DNA of 64,000 nucleotides from Orlajensenia flava (GTDB taxonomy: Bacteria; Actinomycetota; Actinomycetes; Actinomycetales; Microbacteriaceae), in NCBI RefSeq assembly GCF_004801905.1, contig NZ_SSSN01000002.1, positions 1 to 64,000 on the forward strand. The letters run 5' to 3'. A program made the translations under genes and the position numbers. Of this stretch, positions 36,247 through 44,871 are shown one piece after another. The number at the start of each line of letters is the position of its first letter. The first letter of the stretch is position 1. A model generated the notes under the pieces. The model had not been told where the DNA came from and searched no databases. It saw nothing but the letters and a program-made list of their open reading frames with translations.

Positions 36247-37425
36247 TCAGACGAACGCGGCCTTCCCCGTGATCGACCGGCCGACGATGAGGGTGTTCAT
36301 CTCGCGGGTGCCCTCGTAGGAGTACAGCGCCTCCGCATCCGCGAAGAAGCGGGCGACCTTGTAGTCGAGCACGATGCCGTTGCCGCCCAGCACCTCGCGC
36401 GCCAGCGAGACGGTCTCGCGCATCTTCGTCGTGCAGAACGCCTTGGCGAGGGCGGAGTGCTCGTCGCGCTGCTCGCCACGGTCGAGCATCTCCGAGACGC
36501 GCACGCACATCGCGATGGACGCGGTGATGTTGCCGAGGCACTTCACCAGCAGGTCCTGGATGAGCTGGTGCTGACCGATCGGCTTGCCGAACTGCACGCG
36601 CTCGCGCGAGTAGGCGACCGCTGCCTCGTAGGCGCCGACCGCGACCCCGACGGCGGCCCAGGCCACCTCGGCGCGGGTGAGACGGAGGACGGATGCCGTG
36701 TCCTTGAACGTGTTCGCGTTCGCCAGCCGCAGACGCTCCGGCACGCGCACGTCCTCGAGGGTGATGTCGGCGTTCTGCACGGCGCGGAGGCTGATCTTGC
36801 CCTCGATCTTGGTGGCGGTGTAGCCCGGGGTCGAGGTCGGCACGATGAAGCCCTTGACCTGTCCGTCCTCCGCATCCTTCGCCCAGATGATCGTCACGTC
36901 GCTGAAGGTGGCGTTGCCGATCCAGCGCTTGGATCCGTTCAGCACCCACTCGTCTCCGTCACGCGTTGCGACCGTGCGGAGGCCCTGCGCGCTGTCCGAC
37001 CCGGACAGCGGCTCGGTCAGGCCGAACGCGCCGAGAACCTCGCCGGTGGCCATCTTCGGCAGCCACTCGTCGCGCTGCGCCTGAGAACCGCAGACCGAGA
37101 TGGAGCCCATCGCGAGGCCGTTCTGCACGCCGACGAATGTGCTGACCGATGCATCGACGCGAGCGAGCTCGAGGGCGACGAAGCCGCGGAAGACGGCGGA
37201 GTTCTCGAACGGCGTAGTCTCGGCCCACGAGTAGCTCATGACGTGGTGCTCGGCGAGCTTGGGGATCACCTGACTCGGGAATTCCGCACGCTCCCAGTAG
37301 CCCGCCATGATCGGGCTCACCTCGGTCTCGAGGTAGCTGCGGAGGTCGGCGATGGCCGCCTTCTCCTGGTCGGTCAGCGCCGACTCGAAGCTGTAGAAGT
37401 CGCTGGCGAGGTTCTCGAAGGTCAT
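36247..37425 (-). CDS. Acyl-CoA dehydrogenase family protein
   Basis: 392 residues, full length. FAD enzyme that oxidises an acyl-CoA at C2-C3. 'AFGLTEPLSGSDSAQGLRT' binds FAD and substrate, 'KRWIGNATFSDVTIIWA' follows, and 'LGGNGIVLDYKVARFFADAE' plus 'YEGTREMNTLIVGRSITG' hold the catalytic Glu in Y-E-G-T. The general look is glutaryl-CoA dehydrogenase-like, but that enzyme's substrate Arg cannot be confirmed by eye. ATG with AGGAG, spacing 6. Not linked in function to the glycan genes; it marks the right border of that locus. Divergent from manA. Confidence 0.88.
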   Translation of the reverse strand: MTFENLASDFYSFESALTDQEKAAIADLRSYLETEVSPIMAGYWERAEFPSQVIPKLAEHHVMSYSWAETTPFENSAVFRGFVALELARVDASVSTFVGVQNGLAMGSISVCGSQAQRDEWLPKMATGEVLGAFGLTEPLSGSDSAQGLRTVATRDGDEWVLNGSKRWIGNATFSDVTIIWAKDAEDGQVKGFIVPTSTPGYTATKIEGKISLRAVQNADITLEDVRVPERLRLANANTFKDTASVLRLTRAEVAWAAVGVAVGAYEAAVAYSRERVQFGKPIGQHQLIQDLLVKCLGNITASIAMCVRVSEMLDRGEQRDEHSALAKAFCTTKMRETVSLAREVLGGNGIVLDYKVARFFADAEALYSYEGTREMNTLIVGRSITGKAAFV

Positions 37426-37552
37426 GATCGCTCCTGTGCGTGGTGCGACCCCCGTCGAGCGGGGGCCGAGGTCTTTGCCAGCGTACGCCGCGGCATCCGG
37501 CGTGGGCACCCGTTGGTAGTTTGGACGCAATCCCACCGGCGATAGGACCCGC

Positions 37553-38773
37553 ATGTTTGTACCCATCAGCAACGTTCCGCGCGACTACGCCTGGGGGTCG
37601 ACAACGGCGATCGCCGACCTGCTCGGAACGACGCCGTCAGGCGCGCCCGAGGCCGAACTGTGGCTCGGGGCGCATCCCGGTTCTCCCAGCCGCATCGTCG
37701 GGGGAGAGCCGGCGCCCGACCTCGTGACATTCATCGCCCAGAACCCGGATGCGGCGCTCGGTTCCGCATCCGTCGATCGCTTCGGACGGCGTCTGCCCTT
37801 CCTGCTCAAGGTGCTCGCAGCCCAATCGCCCCTGTCGCTACAGGCGCATCCGACCACGGAGCAGGCTCAGGCGGGATTCGAGCGTGAGAACGCGGCCGGT
37901 CTCGCGGCAGATGATCCGACGCGCAACTATAAGGACGCCTTCCACAAACCCGAGCTGATCGTCGCGCTGAGCCCCACCTTCGACGCGCTCTGCGGGTTCC
38001 GCCCCGTGCACGAGGCCCGCGACATCGTCAAGGAGCTGACCGTGCTGGGTCGAGCGGACTCCCCCGATCCGACCGTGTTCGATCCGTTCTGGGAGCGGCT
38101 TTCGAGCGCCGACCCGATGCGGAACGCCGTCGAGTGGCTGCTGCGGTCGGGGCGGGAGGGTGGCGACGTGGATGCGCTCGTCGAGCGGGTGGTCGCTCTC
38201 GCCGCAATGGCACAGCCGCATGATCGCTTCGCCGTGGAGTTCGCAACGGTCGGCACGCTCGCCGCCGCCTACCCGGGAGACCCCGGCATCGTGCTCTCGC
38301 TCCTGCTCAACCACGTCACCCTGCGCGCGGGCGAGGCGCTCTACCTGCCGGCCGGGAACATCCACGCCTACCTGTCCGGCCTCGGCATCGAGCTCATGGC
38401 GGCGTCCGACAACGTCCTGCGCGGGGGTCTGACCCCGAAGCACATCGACGTCGACGAACTGCTCGACGTGCTCGACTTCAACCCGGTCGTCGACCCGCGG
38501 CTCCGTCCCGAGCACCCTGTCGACGGGGTCAGCGTCTTCCGCCCGGACGTGCCCGACTTCGTGCTCTACGAGGTCGAGGCGACGGATGCGGGTGCGCGCG
38601 TGCCGCTGGAGGGTGCGACGATCGCGCTGTGCACCGCCGGGAACGTGGAGATCGCGGGCGCTTCGGCATCCGCCCGCCTCGCTCGCGGAGAGTCGGTCTA
38701 CATCACCCCCGATGAAGCCGCGCTGTCCCTCTCAGGCGCCGGAACGGTCTTCGTGGCGACCGTCGGGAGCTGA
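37553..38773 (+). CDS. manA: Mannose-6-phosphate isomerase, class I
   Basis: 406 residues. Interconverts fructose-6-P and mannose-6-P in a Zn-dependent cupin site. 'NVPRDYAWGSTTAIADLLG', 'EAELWLGAHPGSPS', 'LPFLLKVLAAQSPLSLQAHP' (metal-binding Gln/His), 'DAFHKPELIVAL' (Glu), 'GEALYLPAGNIHAYLSGLGI' (His) and 'NVLRGGLTPKHIDVDELLDVL' are all present. With manB at 47002 it feeds mannose phosphates into glycan synthesis; no GDP-mannose pyrophosphorylase is seen in the window. Ends before a palindromic hairpin shared with the convergent regulator. Confidence 0.96.
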   Translation: MFVPISNVPRDYAWGSTTAIADLLGTTPSGAPEAELWLGAHPGSPSRIVGGEPAPDLVTFIAQNPDAALGSASVDRFGRRLPFLLKVLAAQSPLSLQAHPTTEQAQAGFERENAAGLAADDPTRNYKDAFHKPELIVALSPTFDALCGFRPVHEARDIVKELTVLGRADSPDPTVFDPFWERLSSADPMRNAVEWLLRSGREGGDVDALVERVVALAAMAQPHDRFAVEFATVGTLAAAYPGDPGIVLSLLLNHVTLRAGEALYLPAGNIHAYLSGLGIELMAASDNVLRGGLTPKHIDVDELLDVLDFNPVVDPRLRPEHPVDGVSVFRPDVPDFVLYEVEATDAGARVPLEGATIALCTAGNVEIAGASASARLARGESVYITPDEAALSLSGAGTVFVATVGS

Positions 38774-38789
38774 TCACCTCCCAAGATCG

Positions 38790-38847
38790 CGAGATCGCAG
38801 GTTCTGCGGGTGGGCGTGCGCTAGCACCCACAGGAAGTGCGATCTCG
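38790..38847. terminator. Nested palindromic hairpin between convergent manA and regulator genes
   Basis: Outer arms CGAGATCGCA and TGCGATCTCG pair perfectly over 10 bp. Inside them CTGCGGGTG pairs with CACCCACAG with one mismatch, leaving a 12-base loop. The whole 58-base element fills the gap between two convergent stops. It probably acts as a bidirectional terminator and looks like a REP-type element. Confidence 0.7.
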
Positions 38848-38862
38848 GTGCGACGGCCCGCG

Positions 38863-39819
38863 TCAGGCGAACTGGCGAGCGCCGAACGTGCGTCGGTAGG
38901 CCGTCGGCGTCGTCTGCAGCACCTTGAGGAAGTGGTGGCGCATGACGGCCGCGCCGCCGAACCCGCACTCGCCCGCGATCTCCTCGAGGGACATGTCGCT
39001 CTCCTCCAGCAGTTGCTGGGCGCGCAGCAGTCTCTGGCGGTTGAGCCAGGCGGTCGGCGTGGTGCCGAGTTCGGCGCGGAACCGGCGCGCGAAGGTGCGT
39101 GACGACATCAGCGCCTTGCGGGCGAGCAGGTCGACCGACAGGTCCTGGTCGAGGTGCGCGAGCATCCACTCGGTCACGACGGCGAACGAATCGCTCTTGC
39201 ACTCCACGACCGGCGTCTGGATGAACTGGGACTGTCCGCCGTCGCGCTGCGGCGGGACCACCATGCGTCGGGCGACGATGTTGGCAGCGGATGCGCCCAG
39301 TTCCTTGCGCACGACATGCAGGGCGGCATCGATGCCCGCCGCCGTGCCTGCTCCAGTCACGACCTTGCCGTCCTCGACGAAGAGGACATCGGGGTCGACC
39401 TCGACGTCGGGGTACAGGCTCGCGAGCTTGTCGGTGTACATCCAGTGGGTCGTGGCGCGACGCCCGTCGAGGATTCCCGCCTCGGCTAGGAGGAACGCGC
39501 CGCTGCAGACGCTCAGCACCCACGCACCGCGCGCCTCGGCCTCACGGATCACGCGGAGGATCTCGGGATGAGCGCTGCCGTCGCCGAGGTATGCAGGAAC
39601 GGCGATGAGGTCGGCGTCGGCGGCCGTCTCCAGTCCCTCGTGCACCACGATGTCGAAGCCGAGCTTCATGCGCACTGGCCCGGGCTCTGCGGCGACGACG
39701 TGGAACTCGAAGGTCGGTCCTCCGTGCTCGGTTCGGTCGATGCCGAACACCTCGCAGATCACGCCGAACTCGAACGGAGCCATGCCGGGAATGGTGAGGC
39801 AGACGATCTTCTGCAGCAT
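38863..39819 (-). CDS. GlxA-type AraC-family transcriptional regulator (DJ-1/PfpI + HTH)
   Basis: 318 residues. Residues 1 to about 170 form a DJ-1/PfpI-like domain: 'IVCLTIPGMAPFEFGVICEV', 'LIAVPAYLGDGSAHPEIL', and the nucleophile-elbow-like 'SVCSGAFLLAEAGILDGR'. The C-terminal 100 residues carry two helix-turn-helix motifs of the AraC family: 'LSVDLLARKALMSSRTFARR' and 'LEEIAGECGFGGAAVMRHHF'. Such proteins bind DNA and sense a small ligand; the ligand is unknown. ATG with AAGGAG 7 bases upstream; a longer upstream frame reads the intergenic region. Divergent from the 50-residue membrane protein gene. Confidence 0.9.
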   Translation of the reverse strand: MLQKIVCLTIPGMAPFEFGVICEVFGIDRTEHGGPTFEFHVVAAEPGPVRMKLGFDIVVHEGLETAADADLIAVPAYLGDGSAHPEILRVIREAEARGAWVLSVCSGAFLLAEAGILDGRRATTHWMYTDKLASLYPDVEVDPDVLFVEDGKVVTGAGTAAGIDAALHVVRKELGASAANIVARRMVVPPQRDGGQSQFIQTPVVECKSDSFAVVTEWMLAHLDQDLSVDLLARKALMSSRTFARRFRAELGTTPTAWLNRQRLLRAQQLLEESDMSLEEIAGECGFGGAAVMRHHFLKVLQTTPTAYRRTFGARQFA

Positions 39820-39891
39820 CGGTGCTCCTTTTTGGCAGGAAGAGGTCGAGTGGCGTCCACTCTGCCACTGGCGGCGGGATGTTGCAAACCG

Positions 39892-39897
39892 TAGATT
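39892..39897 (+). promoter_or_regulatory. -10 box TAGATT of small leaderless gene
   Basis: TAGATT lies 7 bases before the ATG at 39905, with no ribosome binding site. No convincing -35 is seen. Confidence 0.45.
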
Positions 39898-39904
39898 TAC
39901 TGCC

Positions 39905-40057
39905 ATGACCGCTTTCGTTCTCATCGCACTCGCGATCCTCGTCTTCTGGGGAGTGATCGCATCGATCCTGAGCCTCGACAGCGACGGCTACGGCCGCCCC
40001 GAGATCAGCGATCGCACCCGGCACGCCCAGAACGCCGTCCGCTGGGACGCCCGCTGA
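39905..40057 (+). CDS. Small single-span membrane protein
   Basis: 50 residues. A hydrophobic segment at residues 3-22 (AFVLIALAILVFWGVIASIL) is followed by a short polar tail with 'GYGRPEISDRTRHAQ'. The leaderless promoter box and the clean membrane segment support it as a real gene. Function unknown. It stands alone between the divergent GlxA-type regulator and galE. Confidence 0.6.
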   Translation: MTAFVLIALAILVFWGVIASILSLDSDGYGRPEISDRTRHAQNAVRWDAR

Positions 40058-40143
40058 CGCACCGTCCGCCACGAGCCGGCGTCTGCAGCGCTCGATAGTC
40101 TGACGGAGGCGCGGGCTCGCGCCCGGACGACGAGGAGCGGTCG

Positions 40144-41121
40144 ATGGCGTGGTTGGTGACGGGCGGGGCCGGATACATCGGATCTCACATCGTGCGGGCG
40201 TTCGAGACTTCTGGAACCGACGTGGTGGTGATCGACGACCTCTCGAGCGGGCACCGCGACTTCGTGACGCCCGACGTCCCGTTCTATGACGGTTCCATCC
40301 TCGACGGCGGCCTGCTGAGGCGCATCGCGGCGGAGCACGACCTCGCCGGCGTCGTTCATGTCGCCGGGTACAAGTACGCGGGTGTCTCGGTCAAGCGGCC
40401 GCTCCACACCTACGAGCAGAACGTGACGGGCACGGCATCCGTCCTCTCGGCGATGGCGGACGCCGGTGTCGGCAACATCGTGTTCAGCTCGAGCGCGGCC
40501 GTGTACGGCACGCCCGACACCGACCTCGTCACCGAGCAGACGCCCAAGAGCCCCGAGTCGCCGTACGGCGAGTCCAAGCTCATCGGCGAATGGCTGCTGC
40601 GCGACCAGTCCGTGGCGGTCGGCCTCGCCCACACCTCATTGCGGTACTTCAACGTCGTCGGCTCCGGAGCCGAGGACCTGTACGACTCGAGCCCGCACAA
40701 CCTCTTCCCGCTCGTCTTCGACGCTCTCCTCGACGGACGGACGCCGCGCATCAACGGCACTGACTATCCGACGCCCGACGGCACCTGCGTGCGCGACTAC
40801 ATCCACGTCTCTGATCTGGCCGACGCGCACCTCGTCGCCGCGCACCGTCTCGAAGCGGGGGAGGCGCTCGAGCCGGTGTACAACCTCGGCAGCGGGGACG
40901 GCGTCTCGGTGGGCCAGATCATGACGGCGATCGCGCGCGTGACGGGGATCGACTTCGAACCCGAGGTCGGTCCGCGCCGCGCCGGCGATCCGGCACGGAT
41001 CGTGGCGTCGGGCGAGCTCGCGACCCGCGACCTGGACTGGCGGATGCGGCACACCCTCGACGACATGGTCGCGAGCGCATGGGCCGCTCGCCAAGCCGCC
41101 GACCCCCGCGAACGGGAGTGA
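40144..41121 (+). CDS. galE: UDP-glucose 4-epimerase
   Basis: 325 residues. 'VTGGAGYIGSHIVRAF' (NAD), 'VIDDLSSGHRDFV', 'VVHVAGYKYAGVSVKRPL', 'IVFSSSAAVYGTPD', catalytic 'YGESKLIGEWLL', 'SLRYFNVVGSG', 'TPDGTCVRDYIHVSDLADAH' and 'VYNLGSGDGVSV'. The last two blocks are the GalE signature. It interconverts UDP-glucose and UDP-galactose for glycan synthesis. ATG with GAGGAG 6 bases upstream; a TAGTCT box lies about 40 bases upstream. Confidence 0.94.
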   Translation: MAWLVTGGAGYIGSHIVRAFETSGTDVVVIDDLSSGHRDFVTPDVPFYDGSILDGGLLRRIAAEHDLAGVVHVAGYKYAGVSVKRPLHTYEQNVTGTASVLSAMADAGVGNIVFSSSAAVYGTPDTDLVTEQTPKSPESPYGESKLIGEWLLRDQSVAVGLAHTSLRYFNVVGSGAEDLYDSSPHNLFPLVFDALLDGRTPRINGTDYPTPDGTCVRDYIHVSDLADAHLVAAHRLEAGEALEPVYNLGSGDGVSVGQIMTAIARVTGIDFEPEVGPRRAGDPARIVASGELATRDLDWRMRHTLDDMVASAWAARQAADPRERE

Positions 41122-41216
41122 CCCGGTCTGGGGATTGCGTCGAAGGCCGATCATCGGCGGCGACACGCGGCGCGGCGCAACCCTCCACGGGTTATTGAGG
41201 GTTTACGATTTGCGAC

Positions 41217-41258
41217 TTGACTCGGGCGAGTTACAACGGTGTAATTACATCAAGACAC
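41217..41258 (+). promoter_or_regulatory. whiB promoter with overlapping palindromic operator
   Basis: A -35 TTGACT (41217-41222) and -10 TGTAAT (41240-41245) are separated by 17 bases, the best promoter in the window. The -10 lies inside the perfect 10-base palindrome TGTAATTACA (41240-41249), and a further TTACA half-site at 41231 makes TTACA-4-TGTAA. A GACAC pentamer at 41254-41258 matches the WhiA site known from Streptomyces; its use here is inference. Confidence 0.6.
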
Positions 41259-41297
41259 GCGGTCGGAGCCTGTCGGAGCAACTGGGTTGGAGACGGT

Positions 41298-41621
41298 ATG
41301 AGCACCAACGGATATCGTTCGGGAGTCCCTGAGGACTGGTTCATCGATCCGGTTCGGCTCGGCGTTCCCGGTGTCCGTCAGCCGGCCGTCGATGACGACA
41401 ACCCGCTGTCCTGGCAGACCGACTCGCTCTGCGCTCAGACCGATCCGGAGGCCTTCTTCCCGGAGAAGGGCGGATCGACGCGCGACGCGAAGAAGATCTG
41501 CGCCTCGTGCGACGTGCGTGCCCAGTGCTTGGAGTACGCCCTCTCGAACGACGAGCGCTTCGGCATCTGGGGCGGACTGTCGGAGCGCGAGCGCCGCAAG
41601 CTCCGCAAGCGCGCCGTCTGA
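41298..41621 (+). CDS. WhiB family iron-sulfur transcription factor (WhiB2-like)
   Basis: 107 residues. The four [4Fe-4S] ligands are Cys45, Cys68, Cys71 and Cys77 in the order C-x22-C-x2-C-x5-C, followed by the Wbl turn 'FGIWGGLSERERRKLRKR' and a basic tail. Wbl proteins act with the housekeeping sigma factor; the WhiB2/WhmD group controls division and septation. The assignment to WhiB2 rests on the neighbourhood (DUF3499, manB), which is that of mycobacterial whiB2. The start ATG gives the typical length; upstream in-frame sequence holds the promoter. Confidence 0.95.
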   Translation: MSTNGYRSGVPEDWFIDPVRLGVPGVRQPAVDDDNPLSWQTDSLCAQTDPEAFFPEKGGSTRDAKKICASCDVRAQCLEYALSNDERFGIWGGLSERERRKLRKRAV

Positions 41622-41723
41622 TTCGCAAACGCCCTGGCGTGTGACGCGAACGGGGTGCGCCGCATCCGTCACGGATATCGGCCACGCCCGGCAGCGCTGA
41701 GCGGCGTGCGCACGGCGCCAACT

Positions 41724-41729
41724 TAGGCT
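41724..41729 (+). promoter_or_regulatory. -10 box TAGGCT of leaderless GT2 gene
   Basis: TAGGCT lies 7 bases before the ATG at 41737. No ribosome binding site is present. Confidence 0.45.
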
Positions 41730-41736
41730 GCATCCG

Positions 41737-44700
41737 ATGTCTTCGAGAGTTACCGCCATAGTCGTCGCCCGCAACGGCGCCGAGCATCTTCCGCGAACTC
41801 TTGCGGCGCTCGCCGCGCAGACCCATGCGCCTGATGCCATCATCGCCGTCGACTGCGCGTCCACCGACGGAAGCGCCGAGCTGCTTGCCGCGATCGGCCC
41901 CACCCACCTCGTCTCGGCGGGGGAGGAGTTGGCATTCGGCACGGCGGTCGAGGCCGCCGTCCGCGTGACGGAGCCGCCGACCACGGATGGCGAACTGCTC
42001 TGGCTGCTCGCGCAGGACAGCGCACCGGCGCCCGACGCCTTGGCCGCCCTCGTCGCCGCTCTGGAGACCGCTCCGTCGGTGGCGGTCGTCGGGCCGAAGG
42101 TCATGGACTGGGACGACGACCACACCATGCGCTCGTTCGGTGCGTCGATGAGCCAGTACGGCGCAGCCGTGCCGATCGTGGCCGACGAGCTCGACCAGGG
42201 CCAGCGCGACGTGCTGAGCGACGTGATGGCGGTCGCTCCCGCGGGCATGCTCGTGCGGCACCGCGTCTGGGAGACGCTCGGCGGGTTCGACGCAGCGCTT
42301 CCCGTGGCCGACGACGCCCTCGACTTCTGCGTCCGCACCCGTCTGGCCGGGTATCGCGTGTCCCTCGTTCCGGCCGCGCGCGTCACCACCGCGGGAGACG
42401 GCGTCGCGGGCCCGCCCACCTCGAACCGCGGACGGGTGCGTCGACGCCGGGCTCGCCTCGAACGCGGAGCACAGTTGCACCGCCGCTTCGCCTACGCACC
42501 GGCCCTCGCGCTCCCCGTTCACTGGCTCTCGCTGCTGCCCCTCGCCGTGGCGCGAGCGGTGATCGCCCTGCTCGGCAAGCAGCCGGGCCTCATCCTCGGA
42601 GAGTTCGCCGCAGCGTTCCGCACCATGTTCTCGGGCATCCGCACCGGAACTGCACGCCGCAGCATCGCGCGGACGCGCACCATCAAGTGGGCGGCGCTCG
42701 CGCCCCTGCGCGTGTCACCCGCCGAGATGCGTCGTCGGAGGGCGCTGCTGCGGGAGGCGCGGGTCGCCCGAGCCCGCGGCGCGCGCAATGAGGTCGGCTT
42801 CTTCACCACCGGCGGCGCCTGGACCGTCCTCGGCGCCGCCGTGCTGGGACTCGCCATTCTCGTTCCCCTCTTCGGTGCAGCCTTCCTCGGAGGCGGCGGA
42901 ATCTCGCCCCTCTCGGCCACGCCCGCCGCGCTCTGGCAGAACGTGGCGTATGGATGGCGCGACATCGGCGTCGGTTTCGTCGGAGCCGCCGATCCGTTCG
43001 CCGCCGTCCTCGCCGTGCTCGGCTCGCTCACCTTCTGGGCGCCGTCGCTCGTCCTCTTAGTGCTCTGGTTCGCTGCCCTGCCGTTGGCCGCTCTGGGCGC
43101 CTGGTTCGCCGCCACGCGCATCACCGAACGCGGCAGTCTGCGTGCGGTCGCCGCCGTCCTGTGGATGCTCGCCCCGCCGTTCCTCAGCGCGCTCGCCGAC
43201 GGTCGGCCGGCCGCCCTCATCGCACACCTCCTGCTGCCCTGGCTCGTCTTCGCCGCTTTCGCCGCGCCGCGCTCGTGGTCGGCGGCGGCCACGTCGTCCC
43301 TGCTGTTCGCCGCCGTGGTCGCGTGTTCGCCCTCCCTCGCGGTTCCGCTCATTGTGGCCTGGGTCGTGCTGCTGGTCACCAGCGGGCGGGGGATCTTCCG
43401 GGTGATCGGCATCCCCATCCCGGCCATCGTGCTCGTGCTGCCGTTGGTGTGGAACCAACTCGCTCGGGGAGCCTGGCTCGCGCTGATCGCCGATCCCGGC
43501 ATCCCCCAGCCCGCGCCTCCGGCCTCGGTCTGGCAACTGCTGCTCGGCTTCCCGTCCGGCCGATTCGGTGGCTGGGACACCGCGATCGGCTGGCTGCCGT
43601 TCGACGGCGTCACGCCGCAGCTGCTGGTCCCGATCCTGCTCGCGCCCCTCGCCATCCTCGCGATCGTAGGCATGCTGCTGCGACGATTCCGCGTCGCAGC
43701 GTTCTCCCTCGGGCTGGCACTGCTCGGCTTCGCCACCGCCTTCGCGACCACTCTCATCGCCGTCGCCTCCACCGGTGACCAGGTCGTGCCGGTGTGGGCA
43801 GGCAGTGCCCTCAGCGTCTACTGGCTCGGCATCATCGGAGCGGTCGTAGCCGGTCTCGGTGGCATCAGCCGGCTGGCGCTGCTGCCCGCCATCGCCGCCG
43901 TCGTGCTGTTCGCCATCGCCGTCACCCCGTTGGCGTTGGCCATCCCGCGCCACGAGGCGCAGGTGACGGCCGGCAGCACGCGCTCGCTCCCCGCCTTCGT
44001 CACGGCAGCGGCCTCGACGGATGCGCGGGCCGGCACCCTCACGATCATCCCGCAGCCGGATGGCGGCATCCGCGCCGACCTGGAGCGCGGCGCAGGCACC
44101 ACCCTCGACGACCAATCGACCCTCGCGTCGACCGACCAGTCCCTGAGCGGCGAGCAGCGCGACCTCGCCACCCTCGCCGGCAATCTCGCCTCGCGGAGCG
44201 GCCTCGACGCGAGCGCCGACCTCGACGACCGCCGCATCCGCTTCATCCTGCTCGCGCCGACGGCCACGATGCCCGGTGCCAAGGCCACGGCCGAGGCGAC
44301 CACCACGGCGCGTCGTGCAGCGGCCTCCCTCGATCAGAACAACCTGCTCGTTCCGGTCGGACGCACCGAGTACGGCACTCTCTGGCGGGTAGACACCGAC
44401 GAGAAGAAGGCCGCGACAGCGACCATCCCGCCCCACGCGGGCGACTGGTTCGGTGACGTCTCGCTGCTCGTGATCGCCATCGTGTTCGGCATCGCGTTGC
44501 TGCTCTCGATTCCTACCGGCGTCGGGCGCGAGGTACCGGCTGGCAGTCGCCGGCGCGGCATTGTCGTCCCGGCCAGCCCGGTCGAGGAGTCCTTGGTGGC
44601 GGGCGATCCGCACGAGTCGAGCGGCGACGACATCGTGCAGCCCGAGGGCGAGACGGCGCTCGTCGTCGCGACACCGGATCCGGCGCCACCCCTTGCGCCT

Positions 44701-44871
44701 CCGGCGACCGAGGTGCGCGATGAGGCCGACGCGCCAGACGAGGTGGTCGTGGTCGACGGGTCGGGAACGGCGGTCGTCGAACACCCCGACCCCACCGATC
44801 CAGAACCGGTCGACGAACCGGACGCGACGCTGGCAGAGGACACCGAGAAGGGAGACGACGATGGCCGCTAG
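41737..44871 (+). CDS. GT2 glycosyltransferase fused to large multi-span membrane region
   Basis: 1,044 residues. Residues 1 to about 240 form a GT2 domain: 'VTAIVVARNGAEHLPRTLAA', 'DAIIAVDCASTDGSAELLAA', 'LLWLLAQDSAPAPDALAALV', 'MLVRHRVWETLGGFDAALPV'. After a basic linker, about twelve membrane spans run from residue 360 to 750, then a soluble outer region, a last span near residue 910, and a highly acidic Pro/Glu/Asp/Val tail to the end. This is a conserved actinobacterial protein in the whiB2-manB neighbourhood. Substrate unknown. Its stop overlaps the next start by 11 bases, so it is coupled to the DUF5719 gene. Confidence 0.85.
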   Translation: MSSRVTAIVVARNGAEHLPRTLAALAAQTHAPDAIIAVDCASTDGSAELLAAIGPTHLVSAGEELAFGTAVEAAVRVTEPPTTDGELLWLLAQDSAPAPDALAALVAALETAPSVAVVGPKVMDWDDDHTMRSFGASMSQYGAAVPIVADELDQGQRDVLSDVMAVAPAGMLVRHRVWETLGGFDAALPVADDALDFCVRTRLAGYRVSLVPAARVTTAGDGVAGPPTSNRGRVRRRRARLERGAQLHRRFAYAPALALPVHWLSLLPLAVARAVIALLGKQPGLILGEFAAAFRTMFSGIRTGTARRSIARTRTIKWAALAPLRVSPAEMRRRRALLREARVARARGARNEVGFFTTGGAWTVLGAAVLGLAILVPLFGAAFLGGGGISPLSATPAALWQNVAYGWRDIGVGFVGAADPFAAVLAVLGSLTFWAPSLVLLVLWFAALPLAALGAWFAATRITERGSLRAVAAVLWMLAPPFLSALADGRPAALIAHLLLPWLVFAAFAAPRSWSAAATSSLLFAAVVACSPSLAVPLIVAWVVLLVTSGRGIFRVIGIPIPAIVLVLPLVWNQLARGAWLALIADPGIPQPAPPASVWQLLLGFPSGRFGGWDTAIGWLPFDGVTPQLLVPILLAPLAILAIVGMLLRRFRVAAFSLGLALLGFATAFATTLIAVASTGDQVVPVWAGSALSVYWLGIIGAVVAGLGGISRLALLPAIAAVVLFAIAVTPLALAIPRHEAQVTAGSTRSLPAFVTAAASTDARAGTLTIIPQPDGGIRADLERGAGTTLDDQSTLASTDQSLSGEQRDLATLAGNLASRSGLDASADLDDRRIRFILLAPTATMPGAKATAEATTTARRAAASLDQNNLLVPVGRTEYGTLWRVDTDEKKAATATIPPHAGDWFGDVSLLVIAIVFGIALLLSIPTGVGREVPAGSRRRGIVVPASPVEESLVAGDPHESSGDDIVQPEGETALVVATPDPAPPLAPPATEVRDEADAPDEVVVVDGSGTAVVEHPDPTDPEPVDEPDATLAEDTEKGDDDGR

